Below are positions 1 to 6,308 of a DNA stretch of 33,540 bases, piece by piece. The number at the start of each line of letters is the position of its first letter. Positions within the stretch are counted from its first letter, which is position 1. Below the pieces are notes generated by a model. That model had not been told where the DNA came from. It saw nothing but the letters and a program-made list of their open reading frames with translations, and did not search any database. Origin of the DNA: Nitrospirota bacterium (lineage in GTDB: Bacteria; Nitrospirota; Thermodesulfovibrionia; Thermodesulfovibrionales; UBA6898); NCBI GenBank assembly GCA_012026685.1, contig VEOY01000121.1, forward strand, positions 1 through 33,540, written 5' to 3'. The position numbers and the translations under genes were made by a program.

Positions 1-44
1 GCAGATTCGTAGTCTGACGCTCTATCCAGCTGAGCTAAGGGCGC
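1..44 (-). tRNA. tRNA-Arg (anticodon ACG), 3' part cut off by window edge
   Basis: On the minus strand the 5' half of a tRNA is visible: acceptor strand GCGCCCT, a D-arm GCTC-loop-GAGC, and an anticodon stem-loop with loop CTACGAA, giving anticodon ACG at positions 8-10. ACG reads arginine CGN codons after A34 is deaminated to inosine. The variable loop, T-arm and 3' acceptor strand lie outside the window, so completeness cannot be judged. The gene begins 19 bases after the stop codon of the lipoprotein gene on the same strand. Confidence 0.93.
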
Positions 45-63
45 AAATCCCAACGAACAAATA

Positions 64-597
64 CTATTTCTTTACGCCTTCTTTCAGCAAAAGCGAATAT
101 TTCGGATGCTCAAACGGATGGATCGCAGGGAATTTCGAGTACAGCCATCCCTTGAACACCTCCTTGTCATTTTCAAACACCTTCACATTGACAGCAGGAT
201 TGTTCGGTTCATTTGAGGTTGACGTTATGTTCAGGCCGTCCATCTTGAAGTCCGGAAGGTAGTCGCCCACCGTGACCTTCAGGTTTGAGCCAGGAATTTT
301 GAAATCGCTGTTCAAGCTGATCGTGTACTCATTCTTCTTCTTCGCAGCCTTGTCTTCAACAACAATTACCACGGACTTCCATTTACCCTTAACACTATCC
401 GGCACGACAACGGTCGTCTGACCTTTCGGCATCATTACCTGTCCCTGAGGACCGCCGGGATGTCCCGGGGGAACCTGCTGTTCCTGACCAGGCGCACCTG
501 CCTGCGGTACGGCAGGCTTTTCTTCCTTCTTCTTGCATGCGCCGAAAGCCAATACGAGAGAAAGACCACATACTGCCACAATAATCTGCTTCTTCAT
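64..597 (-). CDS. DUF2155-family lipoprotein
   Basis: This is a 177-residue predicted lipoprotein. It opens with a basic, hydrophobic signal (MKKQIIVAVCGLSLVLAFGAC) whose LAFGAC lipobox predicts cleavage and lipidation at the cysteine. A Lys-rich then Pro/Gly/Gln-rich linker follows, to about residue 65. The C-terminal ~110 residues resemble the DUF2155 domain (extended hydrophobic pattern, DYLPDF, NPAV, GWLYSKFPAIHPFEHPKY), for which no molecular function is known to me. The ORF track starts 12 codons earlier, but the ATG at 597 is preceded by AAGGAGGAATTA, a strong ribosome binding site, and puts the signal peptide at the N-terminus. It sits between two tRNA genes on the same strand and may be transcribed from the tRNA-Ser promoter. 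The family call comes from recognised sequence pattern only. Confidence 0.8.
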   Translation of the reverse strand: MKKQIIVAVCGLSLVLAFGACKKKEEKPAVPQAGAPGQEQQVPPGHPGGPQGQVMMPKGQTTVVVPDSVKGKWKSVVIVVEDKAAKKKNEYTISLNSDFKIPGSNLKVTVGDYLPDFKMDGLNITSTSNEPNNPAVNVKVFENDKEVFKGWLYSKFPAIHPFEHPKYSLLLKEGVKK

Positions 598-641
598 TAA
601 TTCCTCCTTCTTATGGATAATGTCTTCTTCCAACGATGCGC

Positions 642-733
642 TGGCGGAGAGGCAGGGATTCGAACCCTGGGTGGGGTGTTACCCCCACAACCGCTTAGCA
701 GGCGGCTGCCTTCGACCACTCGGCCACCTCTCC
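642..733 (-). tRNA. tRNA-Ser (anticodon GCU)
   Basis: The minus strand folds as a class II tRNA. Acceptor GGAGAGG pairs with CCTCTCC, the anticodon loop TGCTAAG gives GCU, there is a long variable arm (GTGGGG..CCCCAC), and the T-arm contains GGTTCGAATCC. The 3' CCA is encoded (TGG at 642-644 on the plus strand). It decodes AGC/AGU serine codons. The gene explains the false plus-strand ORF at 533-772. Confidence 0.96.
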
Positions 734-743
734 AAAGCAGCGT

Positions 744-773
744 ATTTTAACAGCTGGGTTTCTGCTTTGTAAA
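744..773 (-). promoter_or_regulatory. Probable sigma70-type promoter of tRNA-Ser
   Basis: On the minus strand, TTTACA (-35, 768-773) and TAAAAT (-10, 744-749) are separated by 18 bp, placing the transcription start a few bases before the mature tRNA 5' end at 733. An 8-bp inverted repeat CAAAGCAG/CTGCTTTG (733-740 and 762-769) brackets the -10. It could be a hairpin at the end of the upstream isc transcript or be accidental. Confidence 0.5.
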
Positions 774-850
774 GGAATGGCGGAATGCTGCCGCAGTTCC
801 ATACGTGCTGACCAGAACCTATACTGTCCCCTGCCGGGCACGCCAATATA

Positions 851-1222
851 TTACTTCTTCTGCCGGCTCCTGTAATCCTCGATAGCTTTTTTCAGGGCAT
901 CCGCACCGAGGTTGGAGCAATGCATTTTCTGGGGAGGTAAGCCGCCGAGCTCATTGGCCACCGCCTCCTTGGAAATTGCAAGGGCCTCATCGAGCGTCTT
1001 GCCCTTCACCATCTCGGTCACCATACTGCTGACGGCAATGGCAGCCCCGCATCCAAAGGTCTTGAACTTGGCATCAACGATACGATCATCTTTGACCTTG
1101 ATGTAGATCTTCATCGCATCGCCGCAGGTCGGATTACCTTCAGTACCTATACCGTCGGCATCTTCCATGTCCCCCACGTTCCGGGGATTGGTAAAATGGT
1201 CCATCACTTTTTCGCTGTACAT
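851..1222 (-). CDS. iscU: IscU/NifU-type Fe-S cluster assembly scaffold
   Basis: This 123-residue protein is the scaffold on which [2Fe-2S]/[4Fe-4S] clusters are assembled in the cytoplasm before transfer to apo-proteins. The conserved ligand set is complete: NPTCGD (first Cys and the Asp), TFGCGAA (second Cys) and KMHCSNL (third Cys). LPPQK just before the last Cys resembles the LPPVK motif bound by HscA-type chaperones. The wording GTEGNPTCGDAM is closer to the NifU N-terminal domain than to enterobacterial IscU. The start at 1222 is chosen over the longer track ORF because AGGAAGGTGG precedes this ATG. The gene overlaps the end of the IscS-like gene by 19 nt, indicating translational coupling. 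No hscA, hscB or fdx gene is adjacent, although general dnaK/dnaJ genes lie further along the window. Confidence 0.95.
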   Translation of the reverse strand: MYSEKVMDHFTNPRNVGDMEDADGIGTEGNPTCGDAMKIYIKVKDDRIVDAKFKTFGCGAAIAVSSMVTEMVKGKTLDEALAISKEAVANELGGLPPQKMHCSNLGADALKKAIEDYRSRQKK

Positions 1223-2403
1223 GATCCACCTTCCTCTTTGTCCCCCCATCCCTGGGCATAGGGGGAGATTTCTCTCAATCTTTTTATTACCGCAGGAAAT
1301 TCAGTCATTAAATATCCTATATCTTCAGGGGTATTATCCATGCCAAGACTGAAAACGATCGAGCCCTGAGCAAGACCTGAGGGAATGCCCATGGAAAGCA
1401 GGACCGGAGAAGCCTTCAGAGCCTTCGATGAACAGGCCGATCCGCTTGCGGACAGTATCCCCTTGGCTGCAAGCAGCAGAAGCATTGCCTCGCCTTCTAT
1501 ATATTCCACACAAAAGCTCGCATGCCCGGGAAGCCGCTTGTGCCTGTCGCCGGTAAGATAAACACGCTCAACATTGGCCATCGTATCGATGAGCCTGTCG
1601 CGGAGAGGCATAAGATAATCGATTCTCGCCTGAAGCTCCGCCGCAGCCATTTCCGCAGCCTTTCCCATGCCGACAATCGCCGGCACATTTTCCGTACCTG
1701 CCCTTCTTCCCGACTCCTGTATACCCCCATAGATGAGAGGCACGATACGTGTACCCTGCTTCACATACAGCGCTGCTGCTCCCTTGGGGCCGTAAAATTG
1801 ATGGGCTGCCATGCTCAGAAGATCAATACCAAGGTCCATGACATCAACAGGGATATTTCCCGTCGTAGCAACAGCGTCGGTATGGACCATGATGTTATGT
1901 TCCTTTGCGACCTTTACGATCTCCCTGATCGGCTCTATGGTTCCCACTTCACTGCTTGCATGAGTCACGGAAATAAGCGTTGTTTCCTTCGTGATCATTT
2001 TTTTCACGGTATCAGGATCAACAAAACCCTGTTTATCCACAGGCAGATAAGTGACCGTAAAGCCGCTTTTTTCCAAAAAACGTGCTGCATTGAGGACAGA
2101 ATGGTGTTCCATCCGGGACACCAGAACATGCTTGCCTTCGTTCTGCCGGGCAAGGGCTATGCCCCGCAATGCAAAATTGTTCGCCTCCGCTCCTGACGCT
2201 GTAAAAATGATCTCAGCAGGTTTCGCATGTATCAGCGCCGCAACCTGTCCCCGCGCTGACTCAATCGCATTCTTAGCGTTCATGCCGTACTCATAGACGC
2301 TCAGGGGATTACCAAACTCCTCCCTGAAAAAAGGCATCATTGACTCAAGCACGACAGGATGGAGGGGATTTGTAGCAACATGGTCGAAATAGTACTTTTT
2401 CAT
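1204..2403 (-). CDS. IscS/NifS-like protein lacking the PLP lysine (pseudo-cysteine desulfurase)
   Basis: This 399-residue fold type I aminotransferase relative aligns along its whole length with IscS/NifS. Cysteine desulfurases use PLP bound to a lysine to strip sulfur from cysteine and carry it as persulfide on a loop cysteine. The loop cysteine is kept (SGSACSS, Cys324), as are the active-site histidines (H100, H201), the Asp under the PLP ring (D176) and the GTEN threonine (T237). However, the invariant HK is HQ here (Gln202, codon CAA). Other PLP contacts are also changed relative to my recollection of E. coli IscS: T76 to Ala, N155 to Ser, Q183 to Ala, S203 to Ala. The gene is otherwise intact, with no frameshift. 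ATG at 2403 follows GAGGTG; the GTG two codons earlier is less likely. It sits between a TusA-like gene and iscU. I infer a PLP-independent sulfur carrier or scaffold partner of IscU. Archaeoglobus fulgidus IscS, reported with Asp at the lysine position, is a precedent. Confidence 0.85.
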   Translation of the reverse strand: MKKYYFDHVATNPLHPVVLESMMPFFREEFGNPLSVYEYGMNAKNAIESARGQVAALIHAKPAEIIFTASGAEANNFALRGIALARQNEGKHVLVSRMEHHSVLNAARFLEKSGFTVTYLPVDKQGFVDPDTVKKMITKETTLISVTHASSEVGTIEPIREIVKVAKEHNIMVHTDAVATTGNIPVDVMDLGIDLLSMAAHQFYGPKGAAALYVKQGTRIVPLIYGGIQESGRRAGTENVPAIVGMGKAAEMAAAELQARIDYLMPLRDRLIDTMANVERVYLTGDRHKRLPGHASFCVEYIEGEAMLLLLAAKGILSASGSACSSKALKASPVLLSMGIPSGLAQGSIVFSLGMDNTPEDIGYLMTEFPAVIKRLREISPYAQGWGDKEEGGSCTAKK

Positions 2404-2405
2404 AA

Positions 2406-2657
2406 TCACCTCGTGCCCTTCTTGATATAGAATTTAAAAAAATCGGGGGATTCCTGCACCCCCAGAAACTCGTTTCCCGTCTTGCTGCACCAGGCAGGAA
2501 TGTCTTCGAAAGCGCCGTCATAATCTGTCATGATCTCAAGTATCTGTCCCGCTTCAAGCTCCTTCATCTGTTCCTCAAGCTTGAGCAGGTGCATGGGACA
2601 CATCATGTAAACGATATCTGTCGTCACATCGGGTTTTACGTTGTCGACAAATTTCAT
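2406..2657 (-). CDS. TusA-family sulfur carrier protein
   Basis: This small 83-residue protein has the TusA/SirA/YeeD two-layer pattern. The sulfur-carrying Cys-Pro sits in YMMCPMHLLKL at Cys20, followed by an amphipathic helix, then EIMTDYDGAFEDIPAWC..TGNEFL, the characteristic second half. TusA proteins accept persulfide sulfur from a desulfurase, or from other donors, on the CP cysteine and pass it on. The usual CPxP is CPMH here. A second cysteine (AWC) lies in the DIPAWC segment found in many family members. The start overlaps the regulator stop as ATGA, and the stop lies two bases before the IscS-like ATG, so the four genes form one coupled operon. The position suggests sulfur handling with the altered IscS-like protein, which is inference. 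Confidence 0.85.
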   Translation of the reverse strand: MKFVDNVKPDVTTDIVYMMCPMHLLKLEEQMKELEAGQILEIMTDYDGAFEDIPAWCSKTGNEFLGVQESPDFFKFYIKKGTR

Positions 2658-3130
2658 GCAGGTCGACCCCGACGTGCGGCATGCGTGTTCTTGCCCGTGT
2701 CCCTGCGATCCAAGCCCATAAGCTGATTTCCCTGAAGAAGGTCCTGCAGTTTCATCCCATCCAGAAACCGTTCGATATTGTCTCCGAGCGATTTCCAGAG
2801 AAGATGGGTCACACAGCTGTCAACACGCACGCACCCCTCTTTCGGATCAAGACAGGATGTTATGGCAACCGGTCCTTCAAGCTCCTTCAGGATTTCGCCG
2901 ATGCTTATCGACCCCGGGTCCCTCGCAAGGACATAGCCCCCTCCCGGTCCTTTCACACTCCTGATAATGCCGGACCTGCGGAGCTTGTTCAGGATCTGTT
3001 CAAGATAGGCAACGGAAACGTGCTGTTTCTCGGAGATTTCCTTGATCGTGACAGGTCCGGCCACGCTGCCCCTGGCGATCTCGTACATCGCCCTGACGCC
3101 GTACTGCCCTTTTGTCGATAACCTGAGCAT
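2654..3130 (-). CDS. iscR: Rrf2/IscR-type Fe-S-sensing transcription regulator
   Basis: This 158-residue Rrf2-family winged-helix regulator carries the N-terminal pattern MLRLSTKGQYGVRAM, a recognition helix region VSVAYLEQILNKLRRSGI and the wing GPGGGYVLAR. Cluster-ligand positions are Cys93, Cys100, Cys106 and His109 (CxxxxxxCxxxxxC then VTH). These match the C-C-C-H set that holds the [2Fe-2S] cluster in IscR, with one extra residue between the first two cysteines. IscR represses the isc operon when its cluster is present. As first gene of the isc operon, with an IscR-like site overlapping its promoter, it very likely autoregulates. The ATG at 3130 has no ribosome binding site and lies only 7 nt after the -10 box, so its message is probably leaderless. 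Confidence 0.9.
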   Translation of the reverse strand: MLRLSTKGQYGVRAMYEIARGSVAGPVTIKEISEKQHVSVAYLEQILNKLRRSGIIRSVKGPGGGYVLARDPGSISIGEILKELEGPVAITSCLDPKEGCVRVDSCVTHLLWKSLGDNIERFLDGMKLQDLLQGNQLMGLDRRDTGKNTHAARRGRPA

Positions 3131-3137
3131 GGTTTAA

Positions 3138-3168
3138 ATTATAATAGCCGAGTATTTCTGTCAAGTAT
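3138..3168 (-). promoter_or_regulatory. isc operon promoter overlapped by a type 1 IscR-like operator
   Basis: On the minus strand, TTGACA (3159-3164) and TATAAT (3138-3143) are spaced 15 bp. The 25-bp interval 3144-3168 fits the published type 1 IscR consensus ATASYYGACTRWWWYAGTCRRSTAT with two mismatches by my comparison. The operator covers the -35 and the spacer, so binding would block RNA polymerase. The -10 is followed by 7 bases and then the ATG of the regulator. Confidence 0.75.
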
Positions 3169-3199
3169 TTATTGCGCGGGAATAAAAAGAGAAAAAAGC

Positions 3200-4006
3200 C
3201 TAGGCGGTTACTTTGATCTCGACAGGATCTCCAACCGATATCTTGAACTTTTTTGCTGCGTGAGCGCGGTTTACGAAGAGTTCCAGGCATTCGGAGCTGT
3301 TTACAAGAGCGTGCAGCGTCGCGCTCTTCGCTTCCCCATAATATTTTTTGAGCGGCACTACCCTATCCCTGAGAAATATCCTGAGCGTACCGTCATGACG
3401 CCTGCCCGTGAGGTCAACGATATCAGGCAGGCATATATTCGTCATGGCGTTGCCGAACTTGTCTATATGAATGATCTCCCCTCGCAGCGTCCCTTTCATG
3501 CGGACCGGCACCGGAAGGTCGAGCGTCACGAAATCGTTTATCGTTTCTCCAAACATACGGCAGTCCTTTCCCCGCGTCAGCCATGCCGCGGCCGGAGCAA
3601 ATACATCCCTGCCCTGGAACGTTGCACTGTTCACCTTGAGAAAATACTGATCCGCGGTAATATGCACAACTTTGAGGTCACGTTTTTCCCTTTCGAATAT
3701 CATGGAAAAGACTCCGTTGTCGGGACCGACGAAATAATATCGTTCGGTAACCACGAGAATAGGCCGCCGTCGTGAGCCTACACCCGGATCGACGATCACG
3801 ACGTGAACGGTCCGCTCGGGAAAGAAGCGGTAATTCATCCCAATAGTAAAGGCTGCCTCTCGTATGTCATGAGATGCAACGCCGTGGTTCAGGTCAATGA
3901 TGTTCGCCTCGGGATTTATGGTCAGGATCACTCCCTTCACTACGCCCACAAAAGGATCATCCAGCCCGAAATCGGACGTCAGGGTTACTATGCGATTAGC
4001 TCGCAT
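3200..4006 (-). CDS. SAM hydroxide adenosyltransferase (DUF62 family)
   Basis: This 268-residue protein has the family signatures in order: [14 protein letters not shown] near the N-terminus, [34 protein letters not shown], and [13 protein letters not shown] at the start of the C-terminal domain. Characterised members hydrolyse S-adenosylmethionine to adenosine and methionine using water/hydroxide, and relatives are the SAM-dependent fluorinase and chlorinase. Nothing in the sequence suggests halogenation, and the hydrolase role is the default for this family. ATG at 4006 follows AGAGGGAC and overlaps the pyrD stop by 11 nt, so it is translated as the last gene of the greA-pyrK-pyrD operon. 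Its physiological reason for being with pyrimidine genes is unclear. Confidence 0.88.
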   Translation of the reverse strand: MRANRIVTLTSDFGLDDPFVGVVKGVILTINPEANIIDLNHGVASHDIREAAFTIGMNYRFFPERTVHVVIVDPGVGSRRRPILVVTERYYFVGPDNGVFSMIFEREKRDLKVVHITADQYFLKVNSATFQGRDVFAPAAAWLTRGKDCRMFGETINDFVTLDLPVPVRMKGTLRGEIIHIDKFGNAMTNICLPDIVDLTGRRHDGTLRIFLRDRVVPLKKYYGEAKSATLHALVNSSECLELFVNRAHAAKKFKISVGDPVEIKVTA

Positions 4007-4913
4007 GCGCTGTCCCTCTTAACGAACGTATGTCATTAATACCCTCCTGCGTCAGAAAAGCGCCTATCCCTCCAAGGATATCGGCAGCCGCCGTAGGATG
4101 TATGAAGTTTGCCGTACCCACGGCGACTGCGGTGGCCCCTGCCATCAGGAACTCAAGTGCGTCTTCCGCTGTCATGATCCCGCCCATGCCGATGATCGGG
4201 ACCTTCACAGCCTTATAGACCTCGTAGACCATGCGTATTGCAACAGGTTTGATCGCCGGACCGGAAAGCCCTCCTGTCCGGTTGGCAAGCTTGGGTTTCC
4301 TGGTCCTGATATCGATGGCCATCCCGGTAAGGGTATTGATAACGGAAAGCGCATCAGCACCCGCATCGACAGCCGCCCTGGCGATGACCGATATATCGGT
4401 CACGTTTGGAGATAACTTGACGATAAGAGGCAGCCGGGTGGCCTCTCTTACCTTCCCGACCACTTCTGACGTCACACGGGGATCGGTACCGAAAATGCAC
4501 CAGTCTGCCTGCTTATTCGGACATGAAATGTTCATCTCCAGTCCGTGAACACCGTCAACCCCGCTCAGCCTCTCCGCTGCCGCCACATACTCACCGATGG
4601 AATCTCCGAAGAAATTGACAATGACTTTCGTGTCATAGGTCCTGAGAAACGGCATCTTTTCATGGATAAACCTCTCGATGCCGATATTCTGGAGTCCTAT
4701 GGCATTCAGCATGCCCGATGCTGTCTCGACAATGCGCGGCGGAGGATTGCCTTCTTTCGGCGCGATCGAAAGACCCTTTACCACGACCGCGCCCAGCCTG
4801 CTCAGATCAAAGAACTCGGCATATTCCTCTCCGTATCCGAACGTTCCTGACGCTGTCATTACCGGATTCTTCAGCTCCAGATCCCCTATCTTAACGGAAA
4901 GATCCATAGTCAC
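3996..4913 (-). CDS. pyrD: Dihydroorotate dehydrogenase B, catalytic subunit
   Basis: This 305-residue class 1B enzyme is an FMN TIM barrel that oxidises dihydroorotate to orotate in pyrimidine synthesis and passes electrons through PyrK to NAD+. Visible are the N-terminal [15 protein letters not shown], the catalytic-loop cysteine in NISCPN, the orotate/FMN segment SVINTLTG with LSGPAIKP, and the phosphate-binding [16 protein letters not shown]. The start is a GTG at 4913 forming a GTGA overlap with the pyrK stop, 8 nt after GGAG; an ATG two codons in is an alternative. The neighbouring electron-transfer subunit supports the class 1B assignment over the quinone-linked class 2 enzyme. Confidence 0.95.
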   Translation of the reverse strand: MTMDLSVKIGDLELKNPVMTASGTFGYGEEYAEFFDLSRLGAVVVKGLSIAPKEGNPPPRIVETASGMLNAIGLQNIGIERFIHEKMPFLRTYDTKVIVNFFGDSIGEYVAAAERLSGVDGVHGLEMNISCPNKQADWCIFGTDPRVTSEVVGKVREATRLPLIVKLSPNVTDISVIARAAVDAGADALSVINTLTGMAIDIRTRKPKLANRTGGLSGPAIKPVAIRMVYEVYKAVKVPIIGMGGIMTAEDALEFLMAGATAVAVGTANFIHPTAAADILGGIGAFLTQEGINDIRSLRGTAHAS

Positions 4914-5677
4914 CAGACGATCTCCGAAGCGCTCATGACCGGTCCTTCCTTGCAGACTCTCTTGAACCCGTCATGCGTCTTTACCACACAGCCAAGACAG
5001 GCACCTATTCCGCAGGCCATATGTTCTTCCATGGAGACATACGCCCGTATCCGGTATTCCTTTGACATCCGGGCAACGGCCTTCAGCAAAGGATGAGGAC
5101 CGCAGGCGTAGATGCAGAAATGTGCATCCGACGCCTGGGGAGCGAGAAAGGCACGCAGAGCGTCGGCAGCGGTTCCTTTCAACCCTGCTGAGCCGTCGTC
5201 CGTGCTCACGATCACTTCTTTTGCGTATACCTTCACTTCATTCAGCATAAGGAGTTCTTCTTTGGTGCGCGCTCCGTAAAAAACTATTGCCTTACCTGCC
5301 AGATCCTCTATGAGAGAAAAGACCGATGCTATGCCTATGCCCCCTGCCATGACCAAGGGTGTTTTTTCTTCAGAAGGGAGCGGATAGAAATTTCCCAGGG
5401 GTCCGAGCATATCGAGGATTGCGCCTTCCTTCATGTTCCGCAGGATATCCGTACCTTTTCCCCGGACCCGATACAGGATCTGCAGACCCTCGTCCGTTCT
5501 TCTGAAGAGACTGAATGCCCGCTTGAGAAGAGGATCGGTTCCCCTGTTCATCCCGACCATGAAGAATTGACCCGGTCGGGGATCAGGCATACTGTCAGGC
5601 ACAGATAAGGACAGAAGATTATGGGTCGCGTGGACAGGGAGGTTTTCTTTGATAGCTGCCTTGAACGATCTACTCAA
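4910..5677 (-). CDS. pyrK: Dihydroorotate dehydrogenase B, electron transfer subunit
   Basis: This 255-residue ferredoxin reductase-type subunit holds FAD and a [2Fe-2S] cluster and links PyrD to NAD+. The flavin motif RAFSLFR, the nucleotide-binding [11 protein letters not shown] and [10 protein letters not shown] are present. A C-terminal cysteine cluster [13 protein letters not shown] followed by RVC supplies the four Fe-S ligands. The only upstream start in frame is a TTG at 5677, overlapping the end of greA by 8 nt with a weak GAGA-type ribosome binding site; no ATG is available near the N-terminus. Expression is therefore likely coupled to greA translation. Confidence 0.94.
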   Translation of the reverse strand: MSRSFKAAIKENLPVHATHNLLSLSVPDSMPDPRPGQFFMVGMNRGTDPLLKRAFSLFRRTDEGLQILYRVRGKGTDILRNMKEGAILDMLGPLGNFYPLPSEEKTPLVMAGGIGIASVFSLIEDLAGKAIVFYGARTKEELLMLNEVKVYAKEVIVSTDDGSAGLKGTAADALRAFLAPQASDAHFCIYACGPHPLLKAVARMSKEYRIRAYVSMEEHMACGIGACLGCVVKTHDGFKRVCKEGPVMSASEIVW

Positions 5678-6143
5678 AGGTGATCTCTAAAATCTCGTAT
5701 TCGATGGTTCTGGCAGGAGCCTTTATCGTGACCGCATCTCCCACATCCTTGCCGATGAGGGCTCTGCCGACAGGGGAACTGATAGATATCTTCCCCTGTT
5801 TGACGTCAGCCTCCTCGGGTCCCACCAGGATGAAAATGTATTCCACGTCTGCTTCGACATCAAGGACCTTGACCGTCGCTCCGAACGCCCCCTTTGATTG
5901 CTTAATGGTCGCCGGGTCGATCACCTGCGCCAGGGCGATCTTCGATTTCAGTTCCTGGATCCTGCCCTCGATAAAGGACTGCTGTTCTTTGGCGGCGTGG
6001 TACTCTGCATTTTCGGAGAGGTCACCATGAGCTCTCGCCTCTGCGATCGCCTGTATGTTTCGCGGCCTGTCAACCTTGACCAGACGCTCAAGTTCATCCT
6101 GCAATTTCTTATATCCCGTCGGCGTAAGCGGCACTCTCTGCAC
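5670..6143 (-). CDS. greA: Transcription elongation factor GreA
   Basis: This 157-residue protein has the GreA layout: an N-terminal coiled coil with the acidic tip segment ARAHGDLSENAEYHAAKEQQ, and a C-terminal FKBP-like domain with ISSPVGRALIGKDVGD. GreA enters the RNA polymerase secondary channel and stimulates cleavage of backtracked transcripts. The start is a GTG at 6143 preceded by AGAAGGAG with 9 nt spacing; an ATG 7 bases upstream is out of frame. It is the first gene of the greA-pyrK-pyrD-SAM hydrolase operon and diverges from proS. I could not find a convincing promoter in the short divergent gap. Confidence 0.95.
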   Translation of the reverse strand: MQRVPLTPTGYKKLQDELERLVKVDRPRNIQAIAEARAHGDLSENAEYHAAKEQQSFIEGRIQELKSKIALAQVIDPATIKQSKGAFGATVKVLDVEADVEYIFILVGPEEADVKQGKISISSPVGRALIGKDVGDAVTIKAPARTIEYEILEITFE

Positions 6144-6248
6144 GGTTCATTGCTCCTTCTAAAAAATTGACTATACTGTAGCATGATGCCGTCTTTTTTT
6201 AAAGCTCATGCGATGCGGTCACGGTTCGGTTGCCGTCCCGCCCGTATC

Positions 6249-6277
6249 TTGACTCTCCGGCGGCAATACTTTAGTCT
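6249..6277 (+). promoter_or_regulatory. Possible proS promoter
   Basis: TTGACT (6249-6254) and a poor -10 TAGTCT (6272-6277) are spaced 17 bp, about 30 bases before the proS ribosome binding site. Only the -35 is convincing. Confidence 0.3.
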
Positions 6278-6308
6278 AAGCGATATATTTTTCCCGCGGG
6301 AGGAAAAC

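Noticed and set aside
533-772. 79-residue plus-strand ORF containing AERQGFEPWVGCYPHNRLAGGC
   Set aside because: It is the antisense translation of the tRNA-Ser gene, a well-known false ORF type.
1522-2196. 224-residue plus-strand ORF opposite the IscS-like gene
   Set aside because: It is antisense to a gene with clear family similarity along its whole length and lacks start signals.
1204-2403. The IscS-like gene as a decaying pseudogene
   Set aside because: The frame is full length, overlaps iscU, keeps the persulfide cysteine and most fold residues, and the changes cluster in PLP contacts, which suggests changed function and not decay.
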